Part shown: positions 11,043 through 20,760 of the stretch, piece by piece
Position numbering within the stretch: the first letter of the stretch is position 1
Layout of the letters: every line of letters starts with the position of its first letter
Source: Microglena sp. YARC
Taxonomy: Eukaryota; Chlorophyta; Chlorophyceae; Chlamydomonadales; Chlamydomonadaceae
Length of the DNA: 64,000 bases
Direction of reading: 5' to 3'
NCBI GenBank assembly: GCA_022414725.1
Contig: CM039464.1
Span: 32,469,895 to 32,533,894, forward strand
Translations under genes and position numbers: made by a program
The notes under the pieces: generated by a model
What the model was told of the DNA's origin: nothing
Database searches by the model: none
What the model saw: the letters and a program-made list of their open reading frames with translations, nothing else

Positions 11043-12194
11043 TAGCCGATGCATACACCGAAGGGGGGAACCAGGGGCATGGTAAGACAAAGTAGCGACC
11101 TCTGTCGAACCACGGAACGCACCCAGGGGTCCCAAGGATCCTAAGAGAGAAAAAAATATCCACCAAGATATCCTGCCAAAGAACCTCCACGGCCGCTGGA
11201 CTAGGGCCAGGACGGCGTCCACTTCGGCCTGTAGCATGGGCGAAGTCCGGCGCTGCGAGACCTGGAATCACAGAAGGTGGGGAAGCGTTAGGTCGAAGTC
11301 GAGATTTGAGGTATGGGAAAAAGGAGACGAGAATGACAGTGCAGCAAGTCGCACCTGGTGCAGAAAATCGCACCAATGGCAGAAAATCGCAAATCGCAAG
11401 GGCAGAATTCGAAAAATTATCGCTAGGATGCGAAGAGCAGAGCCGAGGCATGTAAAGGTCCTAATATCCCGCCGTCGATGATCAGTCAATCCCAAGTCCC
11501 CCCCTCTATCGCTCGACTCACCCGGTTGGGGGGTAGAGGGAGCAGCACCCGTAGTGGTGCTGACCATACCCCCCTGCTTCCTACCACCTCCAGAATCTCC
11601 AGGTCCAGTCGCGTAGGTCGTTCTCCTCTGGCGAACCCTACGGCAGTGCCGGCGATCCGCCAGCTGGATCGAAAAAATTCACCATAAGGTAGCACAGAGC
11701 CACTAGAGCGCAAGCTCATGCCATGAGCCGACCGTCGGCTGGGCAGAGCAAAGGGGGCACAGACGACGTAGACATCAGCAGGGAGCTTGGTCGGCTTGGC
11801 AACCTCCGGTATGCAGGCAGAGCCTCAAACACCGGAGATATGATAGCGACGTCAAGGACGCGAGCAGACGAAGACAGGGTTTCTCCACCGATGTCCAGGC
11901 TAGTCGCCGACTTGAGTCTGCACGTCACAGTCATCTACGACAGACGGGAGGAGGCGACAGACGGCAGGGGAGGAAAAGGAAGAGAAGATGGAGGAATGAC
12001 TGGGGGGGTGGCTTCCACGATGGCGGAAGGATCCTCATGACCGTTAGCAGAGGCCGCTGGTCGCGCAATCGTCTAGCCAATTTGTCGTCATGTCAGGACT
12101 TCGGAACTTCCAGAATGAAGCTCGTTGATGCCAAGTAGAGGACGACGCATAAGATGCATTTCAAAGCAGTGGTACCACGATGAGCCCGATAACC
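11043..12194 (-). other. E2 5' internal region, no recognised gene
   Basis: This lies between the integrase remnant and the 5' LTR, where leader and gag are expected. Several short open stretches exist (for example 11,038-11,451 and 11,716-11,934 on the minus strand), but no zinc knuckle or gag motif is visible. The last bases before the LTR (about 12,179-12,194) form the putative primer-binding site. Confidence 0.45.
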
Positions 12195-12518
12195 TATCAG
12201 CTTGAATACACTCCAGAGAGTGGACAGAGATGCTTGCGTGAAGCAGACGCGCCAATCTATACACGGAGACGAGAATGACGTTACAAGCACAGGAGACCCA
12301 TCAAGGGGCACCTGTGGTGAAAGGGGCGGCAGCCTGGAACCTAACAGGGTACAGGCTAGACCGGTAACGCAGCCAACAGGAAGCTGTCACTGAGTCAAGA
12401 AGGATGACACAGTCTACGGGAAGCTAGCACAGTACTGGCAGAGCCGATAGTTCTAAGGAAGTACATAAGTAGTCACCAAGTCATAAAACGCGTGAGAGCA
12501 CTGCAATTCATGCTGACA
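12195..12518 (-). repeat. E2 right LTR (5' LTR)
   Basis: It differs from the left LTR by an A/G in the ACGGAGACRAGAATG block and one more G/A. The near-identity points to recent insertion. Confidence 0.9.
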
Positions 12519-12659
12519 AGTATTAGTAAATAGTAGTATAAATAGTAATATAAAAAGTAATCACTAATAGTAATACCACAGAAATGGATTTATTTATAAT
12601 TGAAGTTGAAGTGACACAGTACTTTTTTTACACAGCAAATTTGACAGCCCGATTTCAAT

Positions 12660-12868
12660 GGAATCTCTTGTAACCAGTATCAGGCGTGCCAGATACTTAA
12701 TGTTTGTGATTTTCAAAATCTACACCTGAGTATATGGCTGCCATATACTTAATGTTTCCGTCCCACCAACGTCTACACCTGGGTATATGGCTGCCATATA
12801 CTTAATGTTTCTGCCTTACCAAAGTCTACACCTGGGTATATGGCTGCCATATACTTAATGTTTATGCC
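12660..12868 (+). repeat. Right subterminal repeats of hAT-1
   Basis: Three close copies of a roughly 63-bp unit (TACACCTGGGTATATGG then CTGCCATATACTTAATGTTT) and one diverged copy at about 12,681 (GGCGTGCCAGATACTTAATG). The core is in the same orientation as in the left repeats, not inverted. Confidence 0.85.
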
Positions 12869-13335
12869 CAATTCCTTAGAAAAATCACTGTTCAGGACGC
12901 TGCTGCTTGCTTTCATGGAGTTGTATGTCCCTTGTTTGTTTTCAAGGTTAGTCCACGTTGGTGACGTTGTAACGCCATCACCCGTTATATCCCCTCGGTC
13001 TCATACTGATTCTCAAAGAACAGTGCCATACGATATCGTAATCGTACGAGACCGGTATAGCGCACTTTACCCTACGATACCTCTGAATGTATCGTGCTAT
13101 TCCCCCACCCCTCAAAACTGGACAATAGACAGGCTGTGCCGGTATCCGGTCTTGGCATTGCTTTGCTGGGCAGTAACGTTTCTTTCCCATCTGCTTTAGG
13201 TGCTGATCCTTCCCGCTGGAAACCACATCTTATCCACTCCCTGCTCCACCACCCGCGTGAAGCGAGCGGTGCATGTCTGCATGCTAAAATGGGATCTAGG
13301 ATGTGCGTAGTCAGTCAACTGACATACTCGACACA

Positions 13336-13408
13336 TACCCCTGCCAGGGCTCGGACCTGGAACCTCCTGTTCCGTAGACAGGCACTCTGTCCATTGAGCC
13401 ACAGGGGC
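13336..13408 (-). tRNA. tRNA-Arg(ACG)-like gene, intact cloverleaf
   Basis: Same 73-nt sequence as at 5,044. All stems pair. T-loop TCCGAGC. Confidence 0.8.
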
Positions 13409-13478
13409 AAACGTTCGGTACGAGCTCACACTTCCCACCGGCCGAATCCTGGAGGATCAGCGAAAAACGGATCGTTTG

Positions 13479-13560
13479 AATGGGCTAGCCACCGCCCCGC
13501 AATGGCTTTGGCGGTCGCGAGTTCGAGACCCCCTGCCGGAAGACAGCGGGGGGTTCTCGC
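13479..13560 (+). promoter_or_regulatory. tRNA-like Pol III head and hairpin (representative copy)
   Basis: The sequence from GAATGGGCTAGCC to CCCCTGCCGG resembles a degenerate tRNA on the plus strand. It has a D-arm-like start, a CCGCC/GGCGG anticodon-stem-like pair, and a T-arm-like GGTCGCGAGTTCGAGACC containing a B-box. It runs straight into an inverted repeat: GAGACCCCCTG (13,525-13,535) against CAGC plus a G-run and TTCTCGCG (13,544-13,560). Many S copies have GGTCTCG there and pair better. The unit repeats in every monomer. By analogy with tRNA-derived SINEs this would be the internal promoter of a plus-strand transcript. Confidence 0.5.
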
Positions 13561-14261
13561 GTCCACTCATATCACAGCATTGTCTTGCTGCCATGTGGCT
13601 CAAGAGACTCTTGTAAGATGCATTGTCTTCTTTACTGCCCTGTGTGGTGGATTCCTTAGCCCCCCTGTCATGTTAGCTTGCTTGTGGAGTCTTGATAGTT
13701 TGGGTTTCGGACACTCTTGGTTTAGTCTGGGCCCTCCCTTGACTCCCTGGGGTGCCTATGGTATATCTCCTGGGCACTCTGTTCCATTTCTGCAAGGCGG
13801 CTGTGCTGTTTTGACCTGCGCTAATTTCCTTACGCGGGTGCTATCGCTGCATATGAATGTGCTCTCAGCGGGGGCCCTAAGTGTATGTAGCTTTTTTGAA
13901 TCCGTCCGTCGCCAGGGTTATTTTTAGGGTGCGATTCAGCGGAAAGTGCGATTTTTAGACTTTTCCGTTTTGGCCTGGTGCGATTTCAGGTCGTATTGGG
14001 GCCTTGCTCATCGCACCCCAAATCTCTAGTTTGACGACAAGGCCCTGGGTAAAATTGCACCATGCATCTCTAGTTTCGCGTCTGCCTCCCCTTAGTCATC
14101 GCTCCTCCATCAGTACCAAAATCAGTTAGGGCTAGATAGTAACTGCAAGTTAGGGCAAGTGAAGGAAGGAGTCTTCTGGAAGAGTTTTCTAGAAGCCTAT
14201 AACAGCCCCGCGCCCCGGGCCGGGAGTTCCGCCTTCGCGCCCTTTTTTGACAATTGACGCC

Positions 14262-14495
14262 ATGAGCACGAGTCACAAACGCCAGCAGACGCTTCCTGTC
14301 GGAAAGTATAAGACCATCGCCAGCCTGTTGGCTCAGCAGAAGGGGGCATCGCCATTGGGGCAGCCCGCCCTGGCCCTGTCCCCATGCCAAGCCCCGCCCG
14401 GACGACGATGTGGACGACGACCTAGGTATTGAGGATGTCGTCGTCGATGGAAAGAAGAAGCGCGAACAGGGGGATAAGTAAGGTGAGAGAAATCT
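14262..14495 (+). pseudogene. Possible truncated 5' exon inside hAT-2, function unknown
   Basis: An ATG at 14,262 opens 57 codons (MSTSHKRQQTLPVGKYKT...). In another frame the region to about 14,480 reads as an acidic then Lys/Arg-rich stretch ending at a donor-like AAGGTGAGAG near 14,480. This could be the first exon of a dead transposase gene. No BED finger or DDE motif is visible, so I do not assign function. Confidence 0.3.
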
Positions 14496-14499
14496 CGCT

Positions 14500-15180
14500 T
14501 CGACTTTGATTGCTCTGCTCCAACAGTCGACAGTTCCCTTCGACTTCCCTTACTTGCTTCCACAGCTTCGCATGGACTAAAATTGCTTTGCTCTCACGGT
14601 TTGCTTCAATTTGCTTGCTTCCATAGCTTCGCTATGAATTTTGCCTGCTTTGCTTTCGTAGCGACCTTCGACCTTGATCGCTTCCATAGCTTCGCCTTGT
14701 CTTTGCTTGCTTCCACGGTTCTGTTGCTCAATGTGTGCTTGCGAGTTTACTACTAGTGGGATTACACACTAAAGGAATTCTCCACTGGCTGGCTGCCTCG
14801 AAGTGCAGGGGTATCAGGGCTACCGGTACTAAGATCTAGGGAGCCCTACCTGACCAGCTGGCTGGATGGGTTATTGGTAGGCTGACAGGTGTTAGGCAGA
14901 CTGACTGGTTACTTTTGGGGCCGGTTAGCTGACTGGTTTTCTGGGGGTATGTGTTATATGGGGGTTCTAAATGACAAACTGCTTTTTGTTGGTCTAACCA
15001 AAGAACTACCAGGATCCGAATTGAAAGTTCTGGTTTGTTACACTTTGTGTTTGCTAGGCCACACTTTTTGAGCTCGTGCTATTGTTAGAGCAATAGCACC
15101 ACAATCTCTAGTTTTGTAACAAGATTTGGCCAACAATAGCACCACGTGATTCTAGTTTTAAAGGATTTTCATTCCTTAAA
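14500..15180. other. hAT-2 interior, no gene recognised
   Basis: It is rich in short repeats of CTTGCTTCCATAGCTTCG-like and TTTGCTTCG-like motifs (14,500-14,730), followed by unique sequence with GGCTGACTGG-like repeats (14,870-14,945). No domain is seen. Confidence 0.5.
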
Positions 15181-15717
15181 AATAACTAATTCCTAAAAAA
15201 TAACTGCCCGTCGCTCTTGTGCTTGTCGGGCTTCGAGACATAGTTTGCCTGCTTTGGCATCAGGGTTGTTCAGGACGCAGCTGCTTGCTTTCATGGAGTT
15301 GTATGTCCCTTGTTTGTTTTCAAGGTTAGTCCACGTTGGTGACGTTGTAACGCCATCACCCGGTATATCCCCTCGGTCTCATACTGATTCTCAAAGAACA
15401 GTGCCATACGATATCGTAATCGTACGAGACCGGTATAGCGCACTTTACCCTACGATACCTCTGAATGTATCGTGCTATTCCCCAGCCCCTCAAAACTGGA
15501 CAATAGACAGGCTGTGCCGGTGTCCGGTCTTGGCATTGCTTTGCTGGGCAGTAACGTTTCTTTCCCATCTGCTTTAGGTGCTGATCCTTCCCGCTGGAAA
15601 CCACATCTCGTCCACTCCCTGCTCCACCACCCGCGTGAGGCGAGCGGTACATGTCTGCATGCTAAAATGGGATCTAGGATGTGCGTAGTCAGTCAACTGA
15701 CATACTCGACACGCACA

Positions 15718-15790
15718 TACCCCTGCCAGGGCTCGGACCTGGAACCTCCTGTTCCGTAGACAGGCACTCTGTCCATTGAGCCACAGGGGC
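15718..15790 (-). tRNA. tRNA-Arg(ACG)-like gene, intact cloverleaf
   Basis: Same cloverleaf as at 5,044. The sequence just 3' of the gene carries a 4-bp insertion (CACACGCAC instead of CACAC context). Confidence 0.78.
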
Positions 15791-15850
15791 AAACGTTCGG
15801 CACGAGCTCACACTTCCCACCGGCCGAATCCTGGAGGATCAGCGAAAAAC

Positions 15851-16362
15851 CTCCACCTCCACCCCACCAAACGGTCTTACACGCATTTTTGGGGTACGGG
15901 GGCGTCTCGGCTTGATCGCGCCCATGTCTCGTCCCCTATGCTTCCGTATGTTATGCAATGTCAGCCTGTCAATTGCCTGATCTCTGATCATAGGCCCCTC
16001 CTCCTCCATCTCCTCCCTGCCACCCCGGACACAGTCGGCCCAGGTTCTCGCCGCACCCGTATGCATTTTGCTAAGATTGAAGACCTGCGGGACAATTTCT
16101 CCGATTGGCTCGAGCAAGCCAGTCTTCTTGCTCCTCCACCTGAGGCTGAAGAGGCATTTCTCCAGTGGTGGCCGCGGTTCAAAAGTCAAGTGGCAGGTAA
16201 AGCACGTTCTTTGAATCGGCTGACTGCAGCCCGCCACCAATCCTATTCAGCGGAGGTCTCATTAGCAAAAAATAACTTGGCCACCTCCATTTCTTTGGTT
16301 GAGGATGGCAACGCGTCTGCCTTGCCACAAGTGATAACTCAAAGACAGACCCTTTCTCTGGC
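15851..16362 (+). pseudogene. LINE-A endonuclease C-terminus and linker
   Basis: The frame (open 15,776-16,501) contains SRLDRAHVS at about 15,907 and ISDHRPLLLHL at about 15,979. These are the late motifs of the APE-like endonuclease that nicks target DNA in LINEs; SDHRP includes the catalytic Asp/His pair. An alpha-helical linker follows (KIEDLRDNFSDWLEQA). The N-terminal two-thirds of the endonuclease is missing because of 5' truncation. The reading frame continues into 22,994 after removal of E1. Confidence 0.85.
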
Positions 16363-16559
16363 TGTCAGCTTTAGCTGTTCATTGGTTCTACCTGGCCTAT
16401 TGGCTACGCAACCTATCGCGTCTGTCCTTTCCCGTAACCTAAGGGTTTTGGGGTTTGCCGTCAGGACTCCTCTCTCAAGAGGCGTCCCTCGGCTCTTTTA
16501 ACTGTCCAGTTGTCTAAACACTTCGTTCCTGGTCTCCTCACGTCCCCTGAACTCTGTCA
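16363..16559 (+). repeat. E1 5' LTR
   Basis: TG...CA ends. The only difference from the 3' LTR is C/T in TTTTAAYTGTCC. Confidence 0.95.
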
Positions 16560-16623
16560 GGTTATAGGTCTCATCAGTTGCGCTAAAGCGTACGCCACTG
16601 CGGACGTTGAGAAGCTCGGCATC
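16560..16623 (+). promoter_or_regulatory. E1 putative primer-binding site and leader
   Basis: GGTTATAGGTCTCATC follows the LTR without spacer. It is not the usual plant copia TGGTATCAGAGC. The same GGTTAY start follows the 5' LTR in E2, E3 and E4. The tRNA used is not determined. Confidence 0.5.
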
Positions 16624-18203
16624 ATGTCGTCAGTCAACCTGTCGATGATTAAGGACCTCGCCAAACTCGACTACGAGAATTACGAGGAGTGGCTGTTCAA
16701 TGTCATTCCTGCGTTACGTTTGGCGAACCTTGGCAACCATGTTGTCCCGAGCGCTGTGCCTGCAGTTGCACAGTGGCTACAACGTCGTGTTACGGCTGGA
16801 TCGACCTCCCGACAACAAGCGGGAGCGCCTTCAACCATGCGGTCAATGTGGACACGCGCTGGCGGGGTAAACCCTGGCCGGCCATTTCATCGCTCTATTT
16901 CTCCGCCCAGGGGCTCTGCCCACGCTGGAGGAGCCGGACCTTCGGCATCGTCTGTGACCGCTGGAGTCCTCGCTGCCGGTGGCTCTGTTTCAATGAGGAC
17001 CTTCGGCCCTACAGGAAGCTCCGGCAGGCCTACTCCTGCCGATCTGGAGGAGCGAGCTAGGAACGAGCCTCTCCCTGAGGACTCGTCTGAGGTCTATTCT
17101 GTGACAGGCATTGCTGGTGAAGAAGGTGGAGGTGAACCGGGGATTGATGCTGAGAATGCCGCCAGGCGTTCTTGGGTCAATCCCCTCGCGGGTAAGACGT
17201 CCGCGAGTGCAGTGCTCAAGTGGGATTTGAGGGGTGACCCTGATTTGATTCCGTTGACGGAGGAAGAGATGGATAGGAATGTAGAGGCGTACCGAGTTGA
17301 ACTGAATCAGCAGATGTCAAAATTGCAGCGCCTCAAGCAGGCTTCTAGGACACCCCTGCCTCCTGTTGACTTTCATTTTCCTGATCGTGTTTCTGATGCT
17401 GAGGCCATCAGGGCTCTAGATGGGGCTGAGGCCAGGCTTAGGTTACATGATGGCTCTGATGTGTGGGTTAGCAATGAGGAAAAGGCTTTTTCCTACATGT
17501 TACTCACAATGAGCAAGGAGTTACAGGAGGTCTTTAGGCACTATGGTTCTTGTCAGGAGATCTATGATGAGGTGGAGTCGTGGGCAGTGCAGCATGCTCG
17601 TAGATTGGGACCGAAACTGGTAGCTGATTTGAGGGCGGTTCAGATGACCTACTCTGAATCCCCTACAACCTATTTCAATAGGGTGAAAAGGTTGGCACTC
17701 ATGCTACTCAAATCGGGTACAACAGTTTCCGAATTTCAATGTATTGAGATCGCGATCGCTGGTGCATCTCATCCTCGATTTTCTGGTTTGCTGACCATGT
17801 TCAGTGGTCCTGAGTTTGTTGAGAATCAGATCACGTTTGCTGAAGTGCAATATCGTTATGAGTCCATAGACACAGCAAACCAGAGGCTGCTGTCTAATCA
17901 CCCTCACTACCCACCATGGGTCAAATCAACCCCACTCACCTACCCTCCCCTTTGCCAGCAATGGCTGCTGCAGGATTACCTTAGGGCAGTGGAGTGCCGC
18001 AGTGCATCTACTGCCCTCGCCCTGGACACGCTTCGGAAACTTGCTGGACGCAGTTCCCGAAGCTTCGCCCTCGTGGTGCTGCTCATGGAGGTCGTGGCGG
18101 TCAGAAGAAGCCACCACCACGAGGTGGAGGAGGAGCTGCACCAGTCAGCCGTGCTGAATATACCGCATTAATGGCTCAGATGGCTCTACTTGCAAAGAAG
18201 TGA
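16624..18203 (+). pseudogene. gag: E1 gag with zinc knuckle, one frameshift, ends in TGA
   Basis: Gag forms the virus-like particle that packages the element RNA. The chosen ATG (16,624) is the first after the leader; the N-terminus has the copia gag pattern LDYENYEEWLFNV. The centre (about 17,270-17,900) is the capsid-like core (SYMLLTMSKELQEVF, YFNRVKRLALMLLKSG). A zinc knuckle CIYCPRPGHASETC (C-x2-C-x4-H-x4-C) at 18,003-18,044 is in another frame, so a frameshift lies between about 17,900 and 17,990. After a Gly/Arg-rich stretch the frame ends LLAKK then TGA (18,201-18,203), in frame with the protease. Confidence 0.9.
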
Positions 18204-19310
18204 GATGCAAACCCCCCCTTACCCGTTCTCATTAGTGTTGAAACAGCCTGGGCGCCTGCTCAGGCTGATGATTGTGTCGAAGCTACCTGGTACTTAGACA
18301 GTGGGGCTAGTCGGAGTTTGACTGGGGACGTCACCCTCTTTAAATCCATCAGATATCAGGCAAATTGCCCCTCTGTTAGATTTGGAGATGGTGTTGTTCA
18401 GCAGGCAGTTGGTATTGGAACCATTGAACTATGTAATGAGTGGCTTGAGGCCCCCATTACCATAGACAATGTGCTCTACATACCTAATTGTCCTGTTAAC
18501 CTTCTCAGTGTAAATGCTACGGCTAGGTCCCAGGGTTGTATCATTAGTTTTGATGCAGATCGTTGTATTGCCACCAGAGGCTCTAGAACTCTTTGGACTG
18601 TTCAAGCCACCACGTCTGGTGTTTACCACTTCGAATCGGTAAACAGCCCTATCCCTGATTCTCATCCGCGGGCGTCGCGAGTTCGACCCTCTCCTGCGGC
18701 GTTTTCTGCTGAAACTGTTACTCCTGGTCAAGGCGATCCTACAGTTACTTGTCGTGACAGTGCGAAACTATGGCACCGCAGATTTGGCCATCCTGGTCAA
18801 CCTGCTATGCACATGTTGTCGCACTCCGGCACTGTTACTGGCGGACCCAACTTTACCAGGGCTGCACTTCAAAAGTTCTCACAGGACCCTTGTGATGCAT
18901 GTTGTTTGGGTAAGGCCATACGCAAACCATATCCAAATCGTACTAGGAATACTCACGCGCCGCTCGAATTGATACATATTGATATCATGGGGCCGTTCAG
19001 TGCTGGGTTGAGAGGGGAACTTTATCTTCTTGTCATAGTTGATGATTTTTCTGGGTGGAGTGCGGTTATTCCGATTAGACTGAAATCGGATGCTGCATGG
19101 CAGATCCAATTTACGATTAAGAAGTGGAGTGCGGAACTTTTAGGGGTAGCATTTCGAACGCTTAGGGGGGACCAAGCAAAAGAGTTTTTGGTCAAATGGT
19201 TTGTTGACTGGCTTCATGAGGTAAATGCGACGTACGAACATAGTAGCGTGTATTGCCCACAGCAAAACGGGGTTGCTGAGAGGTTCAATGGGGTAGTTTG
19301 CTGCTATGGC
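18204..19310 (+). pseudogene. pol: E1 protease and integrase catalytic region
   Basis: This is in frame with the end of gag across a single TGA. The aspartic protease motif WYLDSGAS lies at 18,288-18,311. The pre-integrase zinc motif follows (WHRRFGHPG ... CDAC, about 18,771-18,902). The integrase core has the first Asp in IHIDIMGP (about 18,972), RTLRGDQAKEF at about 19,158 and the region of the catalytic Glu in QNGVAERFNG at about 19,263. A frameshift at about 19,300 breaks the frame before the integrase C-terminus. The enzyme inserts the cDNA into the genome. Confidence 0.9.
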
Positions 19311-20760
19311 TCGTACGATGCTGATAGAATCAGGGATGAGCAAGGGTTTCTGGCCCTATGCCTTCTTGACTGCTTCGTACCTTCGAAATCGGTTACCCAC
19401 AAAGACGAAAGATGGAAAGACTCCGTATGAGCTTTTCTATCAGCGCGTCCCCGAGGTGTCCCACCTCCGCGTCTTTGGGTGTATAGCCTATGTAACCCTA
19501 CTAGATGGGAAGAAGCGGGGGAAATTAGATCCTAAGAGTATCCAGGGTAGACTGGTGGGGTATAGTGTGGTGTCGAAGGCCTACCAGGTCTGGATTCCAA
19601 AGTTGCACAAAGTGATTGAGGCTCGTGACGTGACCTTTTTTGAGGGCACTGGCCCAGTGCCCGTCAATGGGCAATTGGTGTATGATGGGAGTTCTTTTGC
19701 TTCTGGTTCTCCCGTGGCCGTCACTGAGGGGCGTACTGAACCGGCAGCATTAGAATATCTTCTACAGGACTCAGGGCAGATGGAAACAGATGTGGGAGCA
19801 GTTTTCCATATAAACCTACGTTCTCGGCAGGCTGCTGCCCCCAATGTCTCCCCTGTTTTTGTGCCTGACACTAAGACTGCGGAAATTATTCCGACTCGCT
19901 GCCTTCCATTCTCTATCCTCCCACCCTCTGTCCTGGCTGTTAGTGATTTAAGGGGAGAAGGTGGAGCTAGCGGCCTAGATAAAATTGTAGAGACTCCTTT
20001 CCTTGTTAGTGGTAACCCATTGTTCGAGCCTGAGGTTCTGCAGCTTCCTATTGCTCGGGATGAGCAACTGCCTAGTGACTTAGGTAATGTTGACTATAGT
20101 GATACAGCCAGTGATTCTACTCTAGCGTCTGCTATGAGCATGCCAGCCCCAGGTTGGATTGGGTTAGGTGATGTGGGAGATGCGCCGGACGTTCGACGTC
20201 CAGAGCTACCTCCTGGGAGAGTGATACAATCACTGCTCTCAAAGGTTACACCTCGGGAGCCTCGTCCACCCCCTCTTCCTTCTGCTCTTGGAGTTAGATC
20301 AAGTGGGAGGATGCGTGGGGAGGTTCCTGAGTTTGGTTTATTAGATGAATCGGTATTGAAGCGATACCCTTCAGTGCCAGATGTTACGGTTCCTGATGTT
20401 TTAGTTCCTTCCCCTTCTCCTTCTATTGCTGGTGATACTTCTGATGAGGTGGAGCGATCCCCTCCATCCCCGTCTGTTGATGGTTCTGCAGAAGAGGTAC
20501 CAGAACCAGTTCGTGCTGCTTTTATCTCCATCCAGTGTGAGCTTTCTTATGCTCAAGCTATAGCGCTCGATAACCCTGAGAGGGAAGAGTGGCAGCTAGC
20601 AATGAGAGATGAAATCGCTTCCCTCGAGGGTCATGGTACTTGGATTCTGGAGCCTCATCCTGGGGATGAGTACAGACTTATGTCTGCCAGATGGTTATTT
20701 ACTAAAAAGTTGGGTAAGGATGGAAGAGTGGAGCGCTACAAAGCGCGTTTTTGTGGCTAG
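19306..20760 (+). pseudogene. pol: E1 integrase C-terminus, linker and start of reverse transcriptase
   Basis: The integrase end is recognised by FWPYAFLTASYLRNRLPT and HLRVFGCIAYV, with the copia GKL...GRLVGYS...W segment. A Ser/Pro-rich linker (about 19,700-20,510) corresponds to the linker in C2. The reverse transcriptase starts with EREEWQLAMRDEIASLEGHG and ARWLFTKKLG at about 20,580-20,720. It ends in a spurious stop after KARFCG, where a T-run has one T too many relative to the family pattern KARF-ARG. Confidence 0.88.

Larger units (their letters stand above)
8474..12518 (-). mobile_element. E2: non-autonomous Ty1/copia LTR retrotransposon
   Basis: Two 324-bp LTRs differ at about 2 positions and are flanked by the 5-bp TSD AGTAT (8,469-8,473 and 12,519-12,523) inside hAT-1. 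Reading on the minus strand, the 5' LTR is at the right (12,195-12,518), the putative primer site GGTTATCGGGCTCATC follows it, and a purine tract AGGTGGAG precedes the left LTR. The interior keeps decayed pieces of the C2-type polyprotein (integrase region and Ser/Pro-rich linker) but no reverse transcriptase or RNase H. It is therefore a recently mobilised but enzyme-deficient member of the C2 family. Confidence 0.9.
6894..12890. mobile_element. hAT-1: non-autonomous hAT-type DNA transposon carrying E2
   Basis: The element is flanked by a perfect 8-bp TSD TTCAGGAC (6,886-6,893 and 12,891-12,898) lying in the satellite. The left terminus CAATGATTTTTTTAAG and the inverted right terminus CAGTGATTTTTCTAAG match at 14 of 16 positions. 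An 8-bp TSD with CA(A/G)TG ends is the hAT pattern. Both ends carry subterminal direct repeats, typical transposase-binding regions of hAT elements. Without the nested E2 retrotransposon the element is about 1.95 kb. I find no hAT transposase, so it would need one supplied in trans. Confidence 0.88.
13913..15206. mobile_element. hAT-2: non-autonomous hAT-type transposon
   Basis: The termini are CAGGGTTATTTTTAGG and, inverted, CAGTTATTTTTTAGG. The flanks TCCGTCGC (13,905-13,912) and CCCGTCGC (15,207-15,214) are an 8-bp TSD with one difference. Removing the 1,294 bp plus one TSD restores a 1,076-bp satellite monomer. Subterminal ATCTCTAGTTT-type motifs occur at both sides. No transposase is recognised. 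Confidence 0.88.

Noticed and set aside
15776..15850. Start of the LINE-A endonuclease frame within the satellite
   Set aside because: The frame merely happens to be open in the satellite; LINE homology begins after 15,850.
18660..18705. B-box-like GTCGCGAGTTCGACCC inside E1 as an internal Pol III promoter
   Set aside because: It lies in coding sequence between protease and integrase, without an A-box or tRNA fold; likely coincidence.
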